A DNA stretch of 64,000 bases from Clostridium sp. Marseille-P2415 (GTDB lineage Bacteria; Bacillota; Clostridia; Lachnospirales; Lachnospiraceae), in contig NZ_LT732526.1 in NCBI RefSeq assembly GCF_900155545.1, forward strand, positions 3,172,013 to 3,236,012, written 5' to 3'. Shown here piece after piece: positions 34,231-43,998 of the stretch; positions within the stretch are counted from its first letter, which is position 1, and every line of letters begins with the position of its first letter. Below the pieces are notes generated by a model. That model did no database searches and had not been told where the DNA came from. It saw nothing but the letters and a program-made list of their open reading frames with translations. The position numbers and the translations under genes were made by a program.

Positions 34231-35211
34231 CTACAGACAGGAACATGCCACAAAATGTCCGGGAGAAACTTCTGACATCTCAGGTATATTTTTCCTGCAC
34301 CCTTCCTGCGCACTCATGCATCTGGTGTGAAAATGACAGCCCGGCGGCACATGCATGGGACTGGGAAGTTCTCCCTGGAGCATCAAACGCCTGGATTTTG
34401 CCGCCAGCTTCGGATCGGCCACCGGTATTGCGGAAAGCAATGCCTTTGTATAGGGATGCAGCGGATTTTCATACAGTTCATCGCTGTCTGCGATCTCCAC
34501 CAGCCTTCCCAGATACATCACACCGATTCTTGTGGAAATATGCCGTACCATGGACAAATCATGAGCTACAAACAGATAGGTTAATCCCATTTCCTGCTGC
34601 AGATCCTCCAGCATATTTACTACCTGGGCCTGGATCGAAACGTCCAGAGCTGAAATCGGTTCATCGCAGAGCAGGAATTCCGGTTCCACTGCCAATGCCC
34701 GTGCAATTCCGATCCTCTGACGCTGGCCGCCGGAAAATTCATATGCATACTTGTACATGTCATCCGGCTTCATCCCAACCTTCTTAAGCAGATCTTCCGT
34801 TCTGCCGTCCATTTCGCTCACCGCCATGCCGGATACCGTTGTCATGGATTCCCGAATGATTTCACGTACATTGTGGTGGGGATCCAGAGCTGAATAGGGA
34901 TCCTGGAAAATGATCTGCATCTGCCTGTGGACGGGAAGTAATTTTCTCCCTTTCAGCCTGGTTATATCCTGCCCCTTGAACCGGATCGTTCCGCCGGTGG
35001 GATCATACATACGGATGACCGTCCGCCCAAGGGTAGATTTTCCGCAGCCGGATTCTCCTACCAATCCAAAGGTCTCGCCTTTCCGAATGGTGAGATTGAT
35101 GCCGTCTACTGCTTTTACTTCTGCTTTCTTGCGGCCGAAAAAATCCCTGGCAGGGAAATATTTGCATAAATCCCTGGCTTCCAGTAATATTTCCTGATTC
35201 CTGTTATCCAT
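34231..35211 (-). CDS. oppF: Oligopeptide ABC transporter ATP-binding protein OppF
   Basis: A 326-residue OppF/DppF-type ATPase: Walker A GLVGESGCGKST, signature EFSGGQRQRIGIARAL, Walker B LLCDEPISALDVS, switch VAHDLS, and the C-terminal oligopeptide extension with Cys residues (PPGCHFHTRC ... C) for an iron-sulfur cluster. A longer open frame exists upstream, but it overlaps oppD in another frame; ATG 35211 with GGGAGG is right and overlaps no stop. Last gene of the opp operon. Confidence 0.9.
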   Translation of the reverse strand: MDNRNQEILLEARDLCKYFPARDFFGRKKAEVKAVDGINLTIRKGETFGLVGESGCGKSTLGRTVIRMYDPTGGTIRFKGQDITRLKGRKLLPVHRQMQIIFQDPYSALDPHHNVREIIRESMTTVSGMAVSEMDGRTEDLLKKVGMKPDDMYKYAYEFSGGQRQRIGIARALAVEPEFLLCDEPISALDVSIQAQVVNMLEDLQQEMGLTYLFVAHDLSMVRHISTRIGVMYLGRLVEIADSDELYENPLHPYTKALLSAIPVADPKLAAKSRRLMLQGELPSPMHVPPGCHFHTRCMSAQEGCRKNIPEMSEVSPGHFVACSCL

Positions 35212-35212
35212 A

Positions 35213-36262
35213 TCACTGTACCTCCCTTTCCATGGCATCCAGTTCCTCTTCCGTAAAGATGCACATGGCTCTTTGGGTGTCCGAATATACCCGGTACTGC
35301 GGAATACCGTTTTTACATGTTTCACAGGCAAATTTACAGCGCTCTGCAAACGGACAGCCATCGGGCGGATCCACCAGGGATGGCGCCATGCCGGGAATGG
35401 GTTCCAGCCGCTTCCGGCTGCCTGTCCGCGCTTTTGGAACAGCCTTAAGAAGGGCCCGGGTATACGGATGCTTCGGCTTATAAAAGATTTCACCCGTGAG
35501 TCCTTCTTCCATTATCAGCCCGCCGTACATGACTAAAATCCGGTGACTCAGGCTTGCAACTACCCCCAGGTCATGAGTGATGAGTACAATACTCATTCCC
35601 GTCTCACCCTGAAGTTTTTTCAAAAGCTCAAGAATCTGTGCCTGAATCGTCACATCCAGAGCCGTAGTCGGCTCGTCTGCAATCAAAAGTTTCGGCCGGC
35701 AGCAAAGGGCCATGGCAATCAATACCCTCTGTCTCATGCCTCCGGAGAATTCGTGGGGGTACTGTTTTAACCGCTTTTCCGGAGATGGGATACCAACCTG
35801 TTCCAAAACAGCGATTGCTTCCTTTTGGGCAGAGGTTTTATCCATTCCCCTGTGTCTCCTTAATACTTCAACAAGATGAAATCCTATGGTCCTCACCGGA
35901 TTCAAAGCTGTCATGGGATCCTGAAAAACCATGGCGATCTCTTTTCCGCGTATCTTTCTTAGCTGTTCCGGTACCATTCCAAGCAGATCCTTTTCCATAA
36001 ACAGGATCTGATCCGCGGTGACTTCCGCATTTTCCGGCATCAGGCCCAGGATGGATTTCATCAAAACACTTTTTCCGCTGCCGGATTCTCCCACTACAGC
36101 CAGGATTTCCTGGTGATTCACGTGAAAGCTTACCCCGCGTACCGCCTTTACCGATTTCCCATGAGTATGAAAGGTCGTGCGCACATTTTCAACAGACAGG
36201 ATTCTGTCATCGTTTTTCTTTGTCTCTTCCAATTCCTGTTTCCTCACTTTACTCTTTCTCAT
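35213..36262 (-). CDS. oppD: Oligopeptide ABC transporter ATP-binding protein OppD
   Basis: A 349-residue ATPase: Walker A VVGESGSGKSV, signature EFSGGMRQRVLIAMAL, Walker B LIADEPTTALDVT, switch LITHDLGVV, and the oligo_HPY extension (PIPGMAPSLVDPPDGCPFAE, RC...C). The charged N-terminal tail (MRKSKVRKQELEETKKN) is unusual but has no better start. It overlaps oppC by 14 bases and is followed directly by oppF. With OppF it powers peptide import. Confidence 0.9.
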   Translation of the reverse strand: MRKSKVRKQELEETKKNDDRILSVENVRTTFHTHGKSVKAVRGVSFHVNHQEILAVVGESGSGKSVLMKSILGLMPENAEVTADQILFMEKDLLGMVPEQLRKIRGKEIAMVFQDPMTALNPVRTIGFHLVEVLRRHRGMDKTSAQKEAIAVLEQVGIPSPEKRLKQYPHEFSGGMRQRVLIAMALCCRPKLLIADEPTTALDVTIQAQILELLKKLQGETGMSIVLITHDLGVVASLSHRILVMYGGLIMEEGLTGEIFYKPKHPYTRALLKAVPKARTGSRKRLEPIPGMAPSLVDPPDGCPFAERCKFACETCKNGIPQYRVYSDTQRAMCIFTEEELDAMEREVQ

Positions 36263-37133
36263 CGTTCATAATTTTCGGTTCCACGAAAACCCGGAGCAGG
36301 TTCCCCAGCTTGTTAAAGGCAAAAATCGTGATTATGATCAGAAGTCCGGGGATCAGAGCCATGTAAAATGTACTCTGCATGGTGCCCTGGGCACTCTGTA
36401 ACAGGCTTCCCCAGGAAGACATGGGCTGCTGGATGCCGACTCCCAGAAAGCTTAAGGAAGATTCCGTCATAATTGCATTGGCCATACTGGTGGTCGCCGA
36501 CACAATGATCGTGGGAAATACAGAAGGTATGATATGACGGGTAATGATCTTCCAAATGCCCACGCCTGAAAATTCGGCATAAAGAATAAATTCCCTTTCC
36601 TTGAGAGAAAGTGTCTCGGCCCGCACCAGTCTGGCTATTTCCATCCAGGTAAAAATACCGATTACCAGGATAATGGACTTCAAGCCGGGTTTAAAAAAGA
36701 TACTGACCACCGTGACCAGGATCATCCAGGGAATAGAATGTAAAATATCAACAATGCGCATAAGAACCATGTCTATGATCCCGCCGCAGAGGCCGGAAAC
36801 AGTACCCACCGCCACACCGATGGTAAGGCTTGTCAGCATGGCAAGGAAGCCTGCCAACAGTGAAACACGGCCGCCATAGATGACCCTGGCAAAATAATCC
36901 CTGCCCACTTCATCCGTTCCGAACCAGTGCCTGAAGGATGGCTCTCTTAAGCGGTTTGCAATATCGGTGGCATTGGGTTCTATGGGAAGAAACGGTGCTA
37001 TGAATGCAAATAGGATGATCACTCCCAAAAGAAACAGGGAAATGACCGCGGCCTTATCATGCTTTAAAACCATCCGTACGCTGTCCACTCTGACGGATCT
37101 GCTTTTTCTTGTGTTTTTTTCTTTCCTGTTCAT
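36249..37133 (-). CDS. oppC: Oligopeptide ABC transporter permease OppC
   Basis: A 294-residue permease with an OppC_N segment (KHDKAAVISLFLLGVIILFA), the motif FGTDEVGRDYFARVIYGGRV, and about five further helices ending with the EAA-type region (SFLGVGIQQPMSSWG). A long basic N-terminal tail precedes the first helix. It lies 6 bases after oppB with GGGGTGA before the ATG. Forms the channel with OppB. Confidence 0.9.
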   Translation of the reverse strand: MNRKEKNTRKSRSVRVDSVRMVLKHDKAAVISLFLLGVIILFAFIAPFLPIEPNATDIANRLREPSFRHWFGTDEVGRDYFARVIYGGRVSLLAGFLAMLTSLTIGVAVGTVSGLCGGIIDMVLMRIVDILHSIPWMILVTVVSIFFKPGLKSIILVIGIFTWMEIARLVRAETLSLKEREFILYAEFSGVGIWKIITRHIIPSVFPTIIVSATTSMANAIMTESSLSFLGVGIQQPMSSWGSLLQSAQGTMQSTFYMALIPGLLIIITIFAFNKLGNLLRVFVEPKIMNDEKE

Positions 37134-37139
37134 AACCTG

Positions 37140-38093
37140 TCACCCCATTTCCCTGATACGCGGATCCGTGATGCAGTAAAGGATATCCGACAGCAGGTTT
37201 CCAAGAATTACAAGAACGGAAGACAGCACCAGGATGATCATAACAATGGGATAATCCATCCCCTGGATCGCCTTGATAAAATAAGGCCCAACTCCCGGCC
37301 ATCCAAATACGGTTTCCGTAATGATCGCACCCGTTACCAATAATTGAAGGGCCATGCCAAGCCTCGTAATAACGGGTAGCAGCACATTCCTGCAGACATG
37401 CTTGTACATAATTTCTCCTCTGGTGGCGCCGAATGCCCGCTGGACCAGCACATAATCCTCAGAAAACTGGGTGATTGTGGAGGAACGGACAAACTTTATG
37501 TTGGGCGGCATGAATGAGACGGTAAGTGTGAGAAAAGGCATAATATAATGCCTGAGAAAGTCCGTTATAGAGGATTCCATTCCAACCGAATGCATCCCCA
37601 CGATGGGAAGAAGCTTAAGCTTATAGCCTATGACAAAGATTAAAAGCATGGAAAACCAAAAGGTCGGAACCGCGATTCCCACCGAGGATATTCCGTCAAT
37701 CACCTTATCTGCTGTTTTATTCTTATGGGAACCTGCTAAAAGTCCCAGCACGACCGCCAGGATATAAGCAGTCACATAGGCAGGAAGCACCAGCTTCACG
37801 GTATTGGGGATTCTCACCGCAAGATCTCCGGCAATGCTCTGCTTGGTCACGATGGAATATCCGAAATTTCCATTCAGCATTCCGTCGAGCCAGCGTAGAT
37901 ACTGAATAAAAAGAGGCTGGTCGTACCCATATTTTGCCTTGATCAATTCAATGGTTTCCTGTGACATCTTTGGCGTTGTCATCGCATCAATGGCATCATA
38001 CGGCGCAAAATGCATCAAAGCAAAACATAGAATTGTGATCAGAAGGACCATGGGTATGGCTGTTAATATCCGCTTTAATATATATTTGGCCAT
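37140..38093 (-). CDS. oppB: Oligopeptide ABC transporter permease OppB
   Basis: A 317-residue permease with the OppB/DppB plan: first helix (LKRILTAIPMVLLITILCFA), external loop (PYDAIDAMTTPKMSQETIEL), then five helices with the EAA motif (YVLVQRAFGATRGEIMYKHV). It forms a heterodimer with OppC. Located 36 bases after oppA. Confidence 0.9.
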   Translation of the reverse strand: MAKYILKRILTAIPMVLLITILCFALMHFAPYDAIDAMTTPKMSQETIELIKAKYGYDQPLFIQYLRWLDGMLNGNFGYSIVTKQSIAGDLAVRIPNTVKLVLPAYVTAYILAVVLGLLAGSHKNKTADKVIDGISSVGIAVPTFWFSMLLIFVIGYKLKLLPIVGMHSVGMESSITDFLRHYIMPFLTLTVSFMPPNIKFVRSSTITQFSEDYVLVQRAFGATRGEIMYKHVCRNVLLPVITRLGMALQLLVTGAIITETVFGWPGVGPYFIKAIQGMDYPIVMIILVLSSVLVILGNLLSDILYCITDPRIREMG

Positions 38094-38129
38094 ATCGTTT
38101 CTCCTTATAGAAAGAAAGAGGTGTCTGCA

Positions 38130-39764
38130 TTACTTTTTCTGTAGTTTTGATGTGTCTTCAAAGGTATAAACAGGAACCAGCATGGCATCTTCAATTCCTG
38201 ATACATTCTTCGATACCACAAGAAGACGTTTATTGGAATACAGGGGATAGAAGCAGGCGGTATCCTGTATTTTCTGCTGGAGCTTCGTATAAATCTCTTT
38301 ACGCTTTGCCCCATCCGTTTCCCTGCGTCCCTGGGCAAAGAGCTCATTGATCTCAGGCTCGTCGTAATACATGTAATTGTATCCGGCGCCTGTTTCAAAT
38401 AAGCTGGCAAACGTATCCGGATCAATGCCCATGATATATCCGCCAAAATACATATCATAAGGATTATCCGCCTGCTTCATCTGCTGGCTGAGCGCCGTGG
38501 AGTCCACACCGGTTAAATTCACCTTAAATCCGGCTTTCTGCAGCTGCTCCTGCATCATGATCACGCCGGTCGACTGGAGGCTGTCAGATGCGCTATAGGC
38601 AAGGGTCAGTTCCGGATCGGTCACACCGGAAGCTGCAAGGAATTCTTTTGATTTATCCAGGTTCTGCTCATATTTCTCCACATCCTCCGTAAAATATTTG
38701 CTGTTGGGAGGCATGAAGCTCCATGGCAGATCATAGTATTCCTCGTCCAGAAGGGCCGCGTCCGCAATTGCCTTTTTATCCAGGGCATACAGGATGGCTT
38801 TTCTTAAATTTTCATCCGGAACCCGGTTGGCATTTATCATCAGATAGGCAACACGGCCTTCCTGATATGGATAAACGGTCAGGTTTGCTGTTTCCAGGTC
38901 CATCTGTCCCACCTGTGCGGGTGTTCCTATCCAGGCGTCCACTTCCCCGCTCTGGATTGCCGTCATGGCCGTATTTTCATTTTCAATGATGCGGTAAACG
39001 ATGTTGTTAATAGACGGAGCTCCCAGGAAATAATTCTCATTCTTCGTGAATTTCACATAAGAGCCTGCGGAATATTCCGCCATGACATAAGGTCCCGTTC
39101 CCACCGGCTTGCTATTCACATCATTGTTTTCAAAGCTCGTTACATTTTCATAGACATGCTTCGGCATAATAAAGATCTGGGAAAACATCTCTTCTGCCGC
39201 TGCATTGACAAAGGGCATGGTAAATGCCACGGTATAATCGTCGACCTTTTCAATCTTAACCGCCCCTTCGGGATAAACCAGCTGGGAATATGCCCAGCCT
39301 GCATTTTTCTCGTTTTCCATGGCCTCAAACGTAAAGACAACGTCATCTGCAGTGAACTTCTCTCCATCTGACCACTTTACATCGTCACGCAGGTGCATGG
39401 TATAAGTCAGGTTGTCATCGGAGGTGTCTATGCTCTTTGCCAGAAAATAATTGATCCCGTCCGCATTATACATATACAATGGGGAATAGATCATCTTAAG
39501 AGTCATAAGGCCGAAACGGTCGCTTGTGGTAATAACATTCACGTTGGCGCCCGGATCACCGGCAATTGCATAGGTAAATGTGCTTTCCCCTCCCTGTGCC
39601 GGCTGGGAAGCCGCGTCTTTTGTCTCACCGGTGCCCACCGAACCGGTATCAGCGGCAGTGCTCTCTTCTGCAACCGGGTCTTTTCCCCCGCAGGCGGTAA
39701 GGCCTCCAAGCACCATGAAAGATGCAAGCAGAAAAGCTGTGCTCTTCAATAAAATTTTTTTCAT
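38130..39764 (-). CDS. oppA: Oligopeptide-binding lipoprotein OppA (SBP_bac_5)
   Basis: A 544-residue receptor. Signal peptide and lipobox LGGLTACGG, an acidic linker, then the SBP_bac_5 domain with LRDDVKWSDGEKFTADDVVF, NDVNSKPVGTGPYVMAEYSA and ENLRKAILYALDKKAIADAA. It captures peptides (or nickel, or a peptide-like compound) outside the cell for OppBCDF. First gene of the operon; a promoter with TATAAT lies about 90 bases upstream, with a leader stem-loop between. Confidence 0.9.
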   Translation of the reverse strand: MKKILLKSTAFLLASFMVLGGLTACGGKDPVAEESTAADTGSVGTGETKDAASQPAQGGESTFTYAIAGDPGANVNVITTSDRFGLMTLKMIYSPLYMYNADGINYFLAKSIDTSDDNLTYTMHLRDDVKWSDGEKFTADDVVFTFEAMENEKNAGWAYSQLVYPEGAVKIEKVDDYTVAFTMPFVNAAAEEMFSQIFIMPKHVYENVTSFENNDVNSKPVGTGPYVMAEYSAGSYVKFTKNENYFLGAPSINNIVYRIIENENTAMTAIQSGEVDAWIGTPAQVGQMDLETANLTVYPYQEGRVAYLMINANRVPDENLRKAILYALDKKAIADAALLDEEYYDLPWSFMPPNSKYFTEDVEKYEQNLDKSKEFLAASGVTDPELTLAYSASDSLQSTGVIMMQEQLQKAGFKVNLTGVDSTALSQQMKQADNPYDMYFGGYIMGIDPDTFASLFETGAGYNYMYYDEPEINELFAQGRRETDGAKRKEIYTKLQQKIQDTACFYPLYSNKRLLVVSKNVSGIEDAMLVPVYTFEDTSKLQKK

Positions 39765-39789
39765 AGGTTTCTCCTTTCCTTTTTCTGCC

Positions 39790-39833
39790 GGATGACCGGT
39801 GCCGTATTCTTTAAAAAACGGATCCGGTCATCC
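39790..39833 (-). promoter_or_regulatory. Leader stem-loop of the opp operon
   Basis: GGATGACCGG and CCGGTCATCC form a perfect 10-bp stem with partly paired inner bases; the loop of the minus-strand RNA holds TTTTTT. It lies just before the oppA ribosome binding site and could affect translation or stability. Confidence 0.5.
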
Positions 39834-39850
39834 ACCGGAAAATTAGATTT

Positions 39851-39880
39851 ATTATACACACATTCCTGCTTTATTTGCAA
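39851..39880 (-). promoter_or_regulatory. Promoter of the opp operon
   Basis: TTGCAA and a perfect TATAAT separated by 18 bases on the minus strand, with an upstream AT-rich tract. Confidence 0.6.
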
Positions 39881-40166
39881 CTGCTTTTGAAGCAAATCAT
39901 ACTTTTTCCATATGAAAACAATGTTTTATATAATTTTAATCTTATAATATAGAAACAATTTGCATTATCTTTTTTTAAAACCTGCGGATGGAAAACGTTC
40001 TCCTCTCTTCTTTTATATACGCCGGAGCAGGCATCCGCCCCGGCCTAAAAACCTCTGTGACCATTCCAACAGCCGTTTCCCACTGGAATTTACCACCATC
40101 CCATCTACCATCTCCGGGATGACCCGTAAATTTCAGAAATGGCTTTCCTGTTTTTTCTGATATTTT
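39881..40166. other. Gap between opp promoter and mgtC end; no gene seen
   Basis: AT-rich next to the promoter, then a GC-richer part after the mgtC stop. No convincing terminator or coding stretch was found. Confidence 0.4.
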
Positions 40167-40859
40167 TTAACCGCTGATGGACTCGATCCGCTTGTCATTT
40201 GACCATCTGATGATCAGGTCATTTTTTCCGTATCCGGCCGGATAAAGAAGATCCAGCTCAACCTTTGTGGAGTCCTTTGATTTACTGATTTTAACGTTTA
40301 AAACCTTGATCTTTTCCTCATTAAAATAATGAAACAATTCTGTGATAACACTGTCATAATGAGTCGTTGTCAGCTTTAATATGCTCCGGTAAGGCTCTTT
40401 CGAAAGGAATGGCACATCATGCAGGATGATCTGAGTCAGAATCAAAAGCAGCCCGGCCCCGCAGCCTACATAATATGTGCCTGCCCCAATTGCCATACCC
40501 ACTCCTGCAGTTGCCCAAATCCCTGCTGCAGTGGTCAGGCCGCTGACAGAATTATTTTTTACAAATATGACACCTGCTCCTAAAAAACCGATTCCTGATA
40601 CGATCTGTGCTGCAACTCTGGAAGCATCGTAATCCGGTATATCCCGGAATCCATACTTGGAGACCACCATCATGAGCGCCGCTCCCATTGCCACAATGGC
40701 ATGGGTCCTCATGCCTGCTCCTTTATAACGGCTCTTCCTTTCATAACCTATAAGATATCCAAGAAAGCCTGCAATAATAATCCGCAAAAACAAACTGGTC
40801 TGGTATACCAGATCATACCTTACCACAAAATTTACTATGGTTTCCTGAACCTGATACAT
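40167..40859 (-). CDS. mgtC: MgtC/SapB-family membrane protein
   Basis: A 230-residue protein: about five N-terminal membrane helices with the MgtC signatures FLGYLIGYERKSRYKGAGMR, THAIVAMGAALMM and RVAAQIVSGIGFLGAGVIF, and a C-terminal ACT-like soluble domain. Relatives act in Mg2+ limitation and membrane-potential control. No Mg2+-sensing leader is recognised upstream. Transcribed alone. Confidence 0.88.
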   Translation of the reverse strand: MYQVQETIVNFVVRYDLVYQTSLFLRIIIAGFLGYLIGYERKSRYKGAGMRTHAIVAMGAALMMVVSKYGFRDIPDYDASRVAAQIVSGIGFLGAGVIFVKNNSVSGLTTAAGIWATAGVGMAIGAGTYYVGCGAGLLLILTQIILHDVPFLSKEPYRSILKLTTTHYDSVITELFHYFNEEKIKVLNVKISKSKDSTKVELDLLYPAGYGKNDLIIRWSNDKRIESISG

Positions 40860-41160
40860 TGGTATTCCTCTTTTCTGATATAAACTGGTGTCTTATAAAA
40901 TATGCTACTAATGTATCATTTTTGCGTAAAAACGTCAGCGCAGTATTTGCGAATTTTGGTTTGTTTTTTATGCATTTTTTGTATTTCTGCAGGAACGGAA
41001 AGCCTGATAAAGAAAAACGAGAAAAAGACAGAGACCGCGGGCTTTATTTACATAAAACGGCACGTTCTCTATCTCTTTCTGACCTTATGAGAGACTTCTG
41101 ACTAAATTTATTTTAATTTTCGAATCCAGTTATTCCTTGTAACATCCATCTGTGGGTTTC
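40860..41160. other. Gap of 300 bases between mgtC and iolG
   Basis: Contains the mgtC promoter region and the 3' flank of the inositol operon. No clear promoter, terminator or riboswitch is visible. Confidence 0.4.
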
Positions 41161-42174
41161 TTACATCATGATTTCGGAAATCTTCACCGGCCTGTGCTCC
41201 TGTACTGACTTCTTTGCAGCGATTCCCATTAATACCGGCTTTAATCCGTCTTCTACACCAAGAGGGGTATCGGTATCATTCTCAATGGCTTCGATGAAAC
41301 AGTTCACTTCCTTTGCAAAGGACTGCATGTAGCGCTCTAAGAAGAAATAGAGGGGCTTTTCGCCGGTAACGCCGTCAGCCGTGCTTAAAACAGCGCTGGA
41401 CTCCGTATCATTGGCGGTTGCAACCATACCCTTAGAACCGAATACTTCCGCTCTCTGGTCATATCCGTAGGCAGCTCTTCTGGAATTGTCGATGACCGCA
41501 ATGGCACCGTTCTCCATTTTAAGAGTGATAACTGCGGTATCCACGTCGCCGGCTTCTCCGATAGCTGGATCCACAAGCACTGCGGACTGTACGTAGATTT
41601 CTTCTGCATCACAGCCTGCTAAGTACCGGACCATATCAAAATCATGAATGGTCATGTCTAAAAACATGCCGCCGGATACGGCTGCATACTCTGCGCTGGG
41701 CGGCTCCGGGTCTCTGGAGGTCACCTTGATGATGTGGGGCTCGCCGATCTTTCCGGCTGCAACCGCATTTCTTACTGCCTCAAAGTTATGGTCAAAACGG
41801 CGGTTAAAGCCCACCTGATATTTCACCTTGCTGCCTTTTAATGTTTCGATCACTTCTTTGATCTTCTCAATGTCGTGATCAATGGGTTTTTCACAGAATA
41901 CATGCTTTCCGGCCTTGACCGCCTCAACGGAGATCGGCGAATGGGTATTGGTGGAGGAGCAGATCAGAACCGCATCGATCTCCGGGTCCGCTAAAATTTC
42001 CTTATAATCCCTGGTTGTATTTGGAACACCCATGCTCTTTGCCCATTTGTCCGTTTCCTCGTTCATGAATGGGTCGGCAATGGTCTTGATCTTTGCGTTC
42101 TTTACGATATTGCAGATGCTGGTGGTATGAACTTTTCCAATTCTTCCTGCTCCGATAATTCCTACGGTTACCAT
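41161..42174 (-). CDS. iolG: myo-Inositol 2-dehydrogenase
   Basis: A 337-residue Gfo/Idh/MocA enzyme that oxidises myo-inositol to scyllo-inosose with NAD. The Rossmann start is VGIIGAGRIGKVH, the family EKP is in FCEKPIDHD, and the catalytic region has GGMFLDMTIHDFDMVRYL (Asp and His for proton transfer). The match to clostridial/Bacillus IolG is close in length and motifs. Last gene of the operon, although it makes the first step. GGAGAAG lies before the start. Confidence 0.92.
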   Translation of the reverse strand: MVTVGIIGAGRIGKVHTTSICNIVKNAKIKTIADPFMNEETDKWAKSMGVPNTTRDYKEILADPEIDAVLICSSTNTHSPISVEAVKAGKHVFCEKPIDHDIEKIKEVIETLKGSKVKYQVGFNRRFDHNFEAVRNAVAAGKIGEPHIIKVTSRDPEPPSAEYAAVSGGMFLDMTIHDFDMVRYLAGCDAEEIYVQSAVLVDPAIGEAGDVDTAVITLKMENGAIAVIDNSRRAAYGYDQRAEVFGSKGMVATANDTESSAVLSTADGVTGEKPLYFFLERYMQSFAKEVNCFIEAIENDTDTPLGVEDGLKPVLMGIAAKKSVQEHRPVKISEIMM

Positions 42175-42205
42175 AATTTTCTTCTCCTTTTACCTTTCAA
42201 CCTTA

Positions 42206-43105
42206 TTAAAGACCTGTTTTTTCAGCGATGAATTTTCTTGCACGGATGGCATATTCCAGAGGATTGGCCTTAGCCGGATCCTGCTCGGCTTCCACTACCA
42301 TATACCCCTCATAGGAAGCCTCCTCCAACACCTTGAAAATCGGATCGAAGCTGATGCATCCGTCTCCCGGAATGGTGAATGCACCTGCGCGGACGCCTGC
42401 CAGAAAGCTCATTTTGTCCTCTCTCACCTTTTTCACGACCTCCGGGCGGATATCCTTTAAATGTACATGCCTGATGCGGTTTATATATTTTGTTACCATG
42501 GCAACCGGGTCCTCGCCGTAGTATGCAAAATGACCGCTGTCAAACAGCAGGCTTACGTATTCGGGATCCGTATTTTCCATCATGCGCTCTGTCTCTGCTG
42601 CACTCTGGACAACCGTTCCCATATGATGGTGGAAGGTTAATGCCACTCCGTATTTCTCTTTGGAAAGCTTTCCAAGGCGGTTTAAGCCCTTGCACAGCAT
42701 ATCCCATTCTCTGTCATCCATCTCATGCTTCCCTTCGAAAACCGGCTGTTCCTGCATGCCCTGGGTACTGTAGCTCTGCTCGGAAACGCCTGCCACCTTT
42801 GCCCCCATGGCTGCCAGGAATGCAACATGCTTTTCAAATTCTCTTTCCGTCTCCTCATAAGGCCTGCTGATCAGGAATGTTGAAAACCATGCGTTGCAGA
42901 TTTCCACTCCCCGAAGATTTAAAGCTTTCTTTAATACCTCTGTATCCTTCGGATATTTGTTGCCCACTTCCGATCCGGTAAATCCTGCCAGCGCCATCTC
43001 GCTGACACACTGCTCGAAGGTGTTCTCTTTTCCCAAATCCGGAAGATCATCGTTGGTCCATGCGATCGGTGCGATTCCTAATTTTACTTTCTCCTTGTTT
43101 AACAT
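42206..43105 (-). CDS. iolE: myo-Inosose-2 dehydratase
   Basis: A 299-residue TIM-barrel protein that dehydrates scyllo-inosose to the diketone. IolE features are visible: LGIAPIAWTNDDLPDLG at the start, FTGSEVGNKYPKD, LTFHHHMGTVVQS, LLFDSGHFAYYGEDP, RHVHLKDIRPEV, and GCISFDPIF. The metal ligands are expected in the Glu/Asp/His motifs of the barrel. Lies between iolB and iolG. Confidence 0.93.
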   Translation of the reverse strand: MLNKEKVKLGIAPIAWTNDDLPDLGKENTFEQCVSEMALAGFTGSEVGNKYPKDTEVLKKALNLRGVEICNAWFSTFLISRPYEETEREFEKHVAFLAAMGAKVAGVSEQSYSTQGMQEQPVFEGKHEMDDREWDMLCKGLNRLGKLSKEKYGVALTFHHHMGTVVQSAAETERMMENTDPEYVSLLFDSGHFAYYGEDPVAMVTKYINRIRHVHLKDIRPEVVKKVREDKMSFLAGVRAGAFTIPGDGCISFDPIFKVLEEASYEGYMVVEAEQDPAKANPLEYAIRARKFIAEKTGL

Positions 43106-43180
43106 GTTTTTGCTTCCCTTCCCTGTTTCATAATATTATTTCATACCGCCGGCCTTGCGGCGGATATCCTCTTTGCCATT

Positions 43181-43966
43181 TTAAAACCCGGCATCATGCA
43201 GCCATACATATTTTTCATCTTCATTGCGGTCGGTCTGATTCCACGGATTGCCGTCCAAATGGCGGATCATCCAGCAGGTGTACATCTGATATCCCGGCGC
43301 CACTGCCTGGGGGTGAAGTTCTCCCCCCGGTATTGCGGAAAAGCTTCCATCCGTACTTTTAAACACCTGATCTCCCACGAAGCTTGCACCAAAGCCTTCC
43401 GGACGGTCAAACAGGAAGTAATAGGTCTCAGGCTGCGGGTGTCTGTGAGGAAGGTAACCGGACCAGTTCCCCCGGTCATTCAGGACTTCTCCAAGAACCA
43501 TATTGGAATATGGAGCGATCTCAATATCGAAAATCGTATTCACCCGCCGTTTGGCCACATTTCCAAACTTTCCCACACAGGAATATTTCCAGGGCGCGTC
43601 TTCCGGTTTATACAGTTTATTTTTAAACGTTCTATCATTCCTGGTGGACTGCACTAATATTTCCGAATCTGCTTCCGCTTCTACCGCTATATCTGTTCCC
43701 GTGCATACATGCAGGCACCAGGGGCCTTCCGTAAAAACATCTTTTCTGGAGGCTTCCTGTTCGGTACCTTCCATATGAAATACGATCTTTCCCTTTAAAA
43801 GAAGAACTGCCATTTCTTCCCCTTTTTTTAAGAAGCTTCGTACCTCTCCGGCTTGCATACGGTAAACCCGAATATCCATCAGCATATCCTTATACTCATT
43901 GGTATAGGTTGTTAAGATTTTTTCTCCGGATTCATCAAATTCCGGATATCCGAATACCTGGCTCAT
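43181..43966 (-). CDS. iolB: 5-Deoxy-glucuronate isomerase
   Basis: A 261-residue bicupin that converts 5-deoxy-glucuronate to 2-deoxy-5-keto-gluconate. The C-terminal cupin carries SGYLPHRHPQPETYYFLFDR with the metal-binding His/Glu set, and AIPGGELHPQAVAPGYQMYT closes the second motif, as in KduI/IolB. AAAGGAAGG precedes the start. Confidence 0.92.
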   Translation of the reverse strand: MSQVFGYPEFDESGEKILTTYTNEYKDMLMDIRVYRMQAGEVRSFLKKGEEMAVLLLKGKIVFHMEGTEQEASRKDVFTEGPWCLHVCTGTDIAVEAEADSEILVQSTRNDRTFKNKLYKPEDAPWKYSCVGKFGNVAKRRVNTIFDIEIAPYSNMVLGEVLNDRGNWSGYLPHRHPQPETYYFLFDRPEGFGASFVGDQVFKSTDGSFSAIPGGELHPQAVAPGYQMYTCWMIRHLDGNPWNQTDRNEDEKYVWLHDAGF

Positions 43967-43998
43967 AGTAACCTTCCTTTCTGCTTATGTCCGGCAAA

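Noticed and set aside
34231-35493. Long form of OppF with 94 extra N-terminal residues
   Set aside because: The extension overlaps oppD in another frame and lacks protein character; ATG 35211 has the proper site.
40860-41160. Mg2+ riboswitch (M-box) upstream of mgtC
   Set aside because: The conserved M-box segments are not visible; the region is AT-rich without the expected helices.
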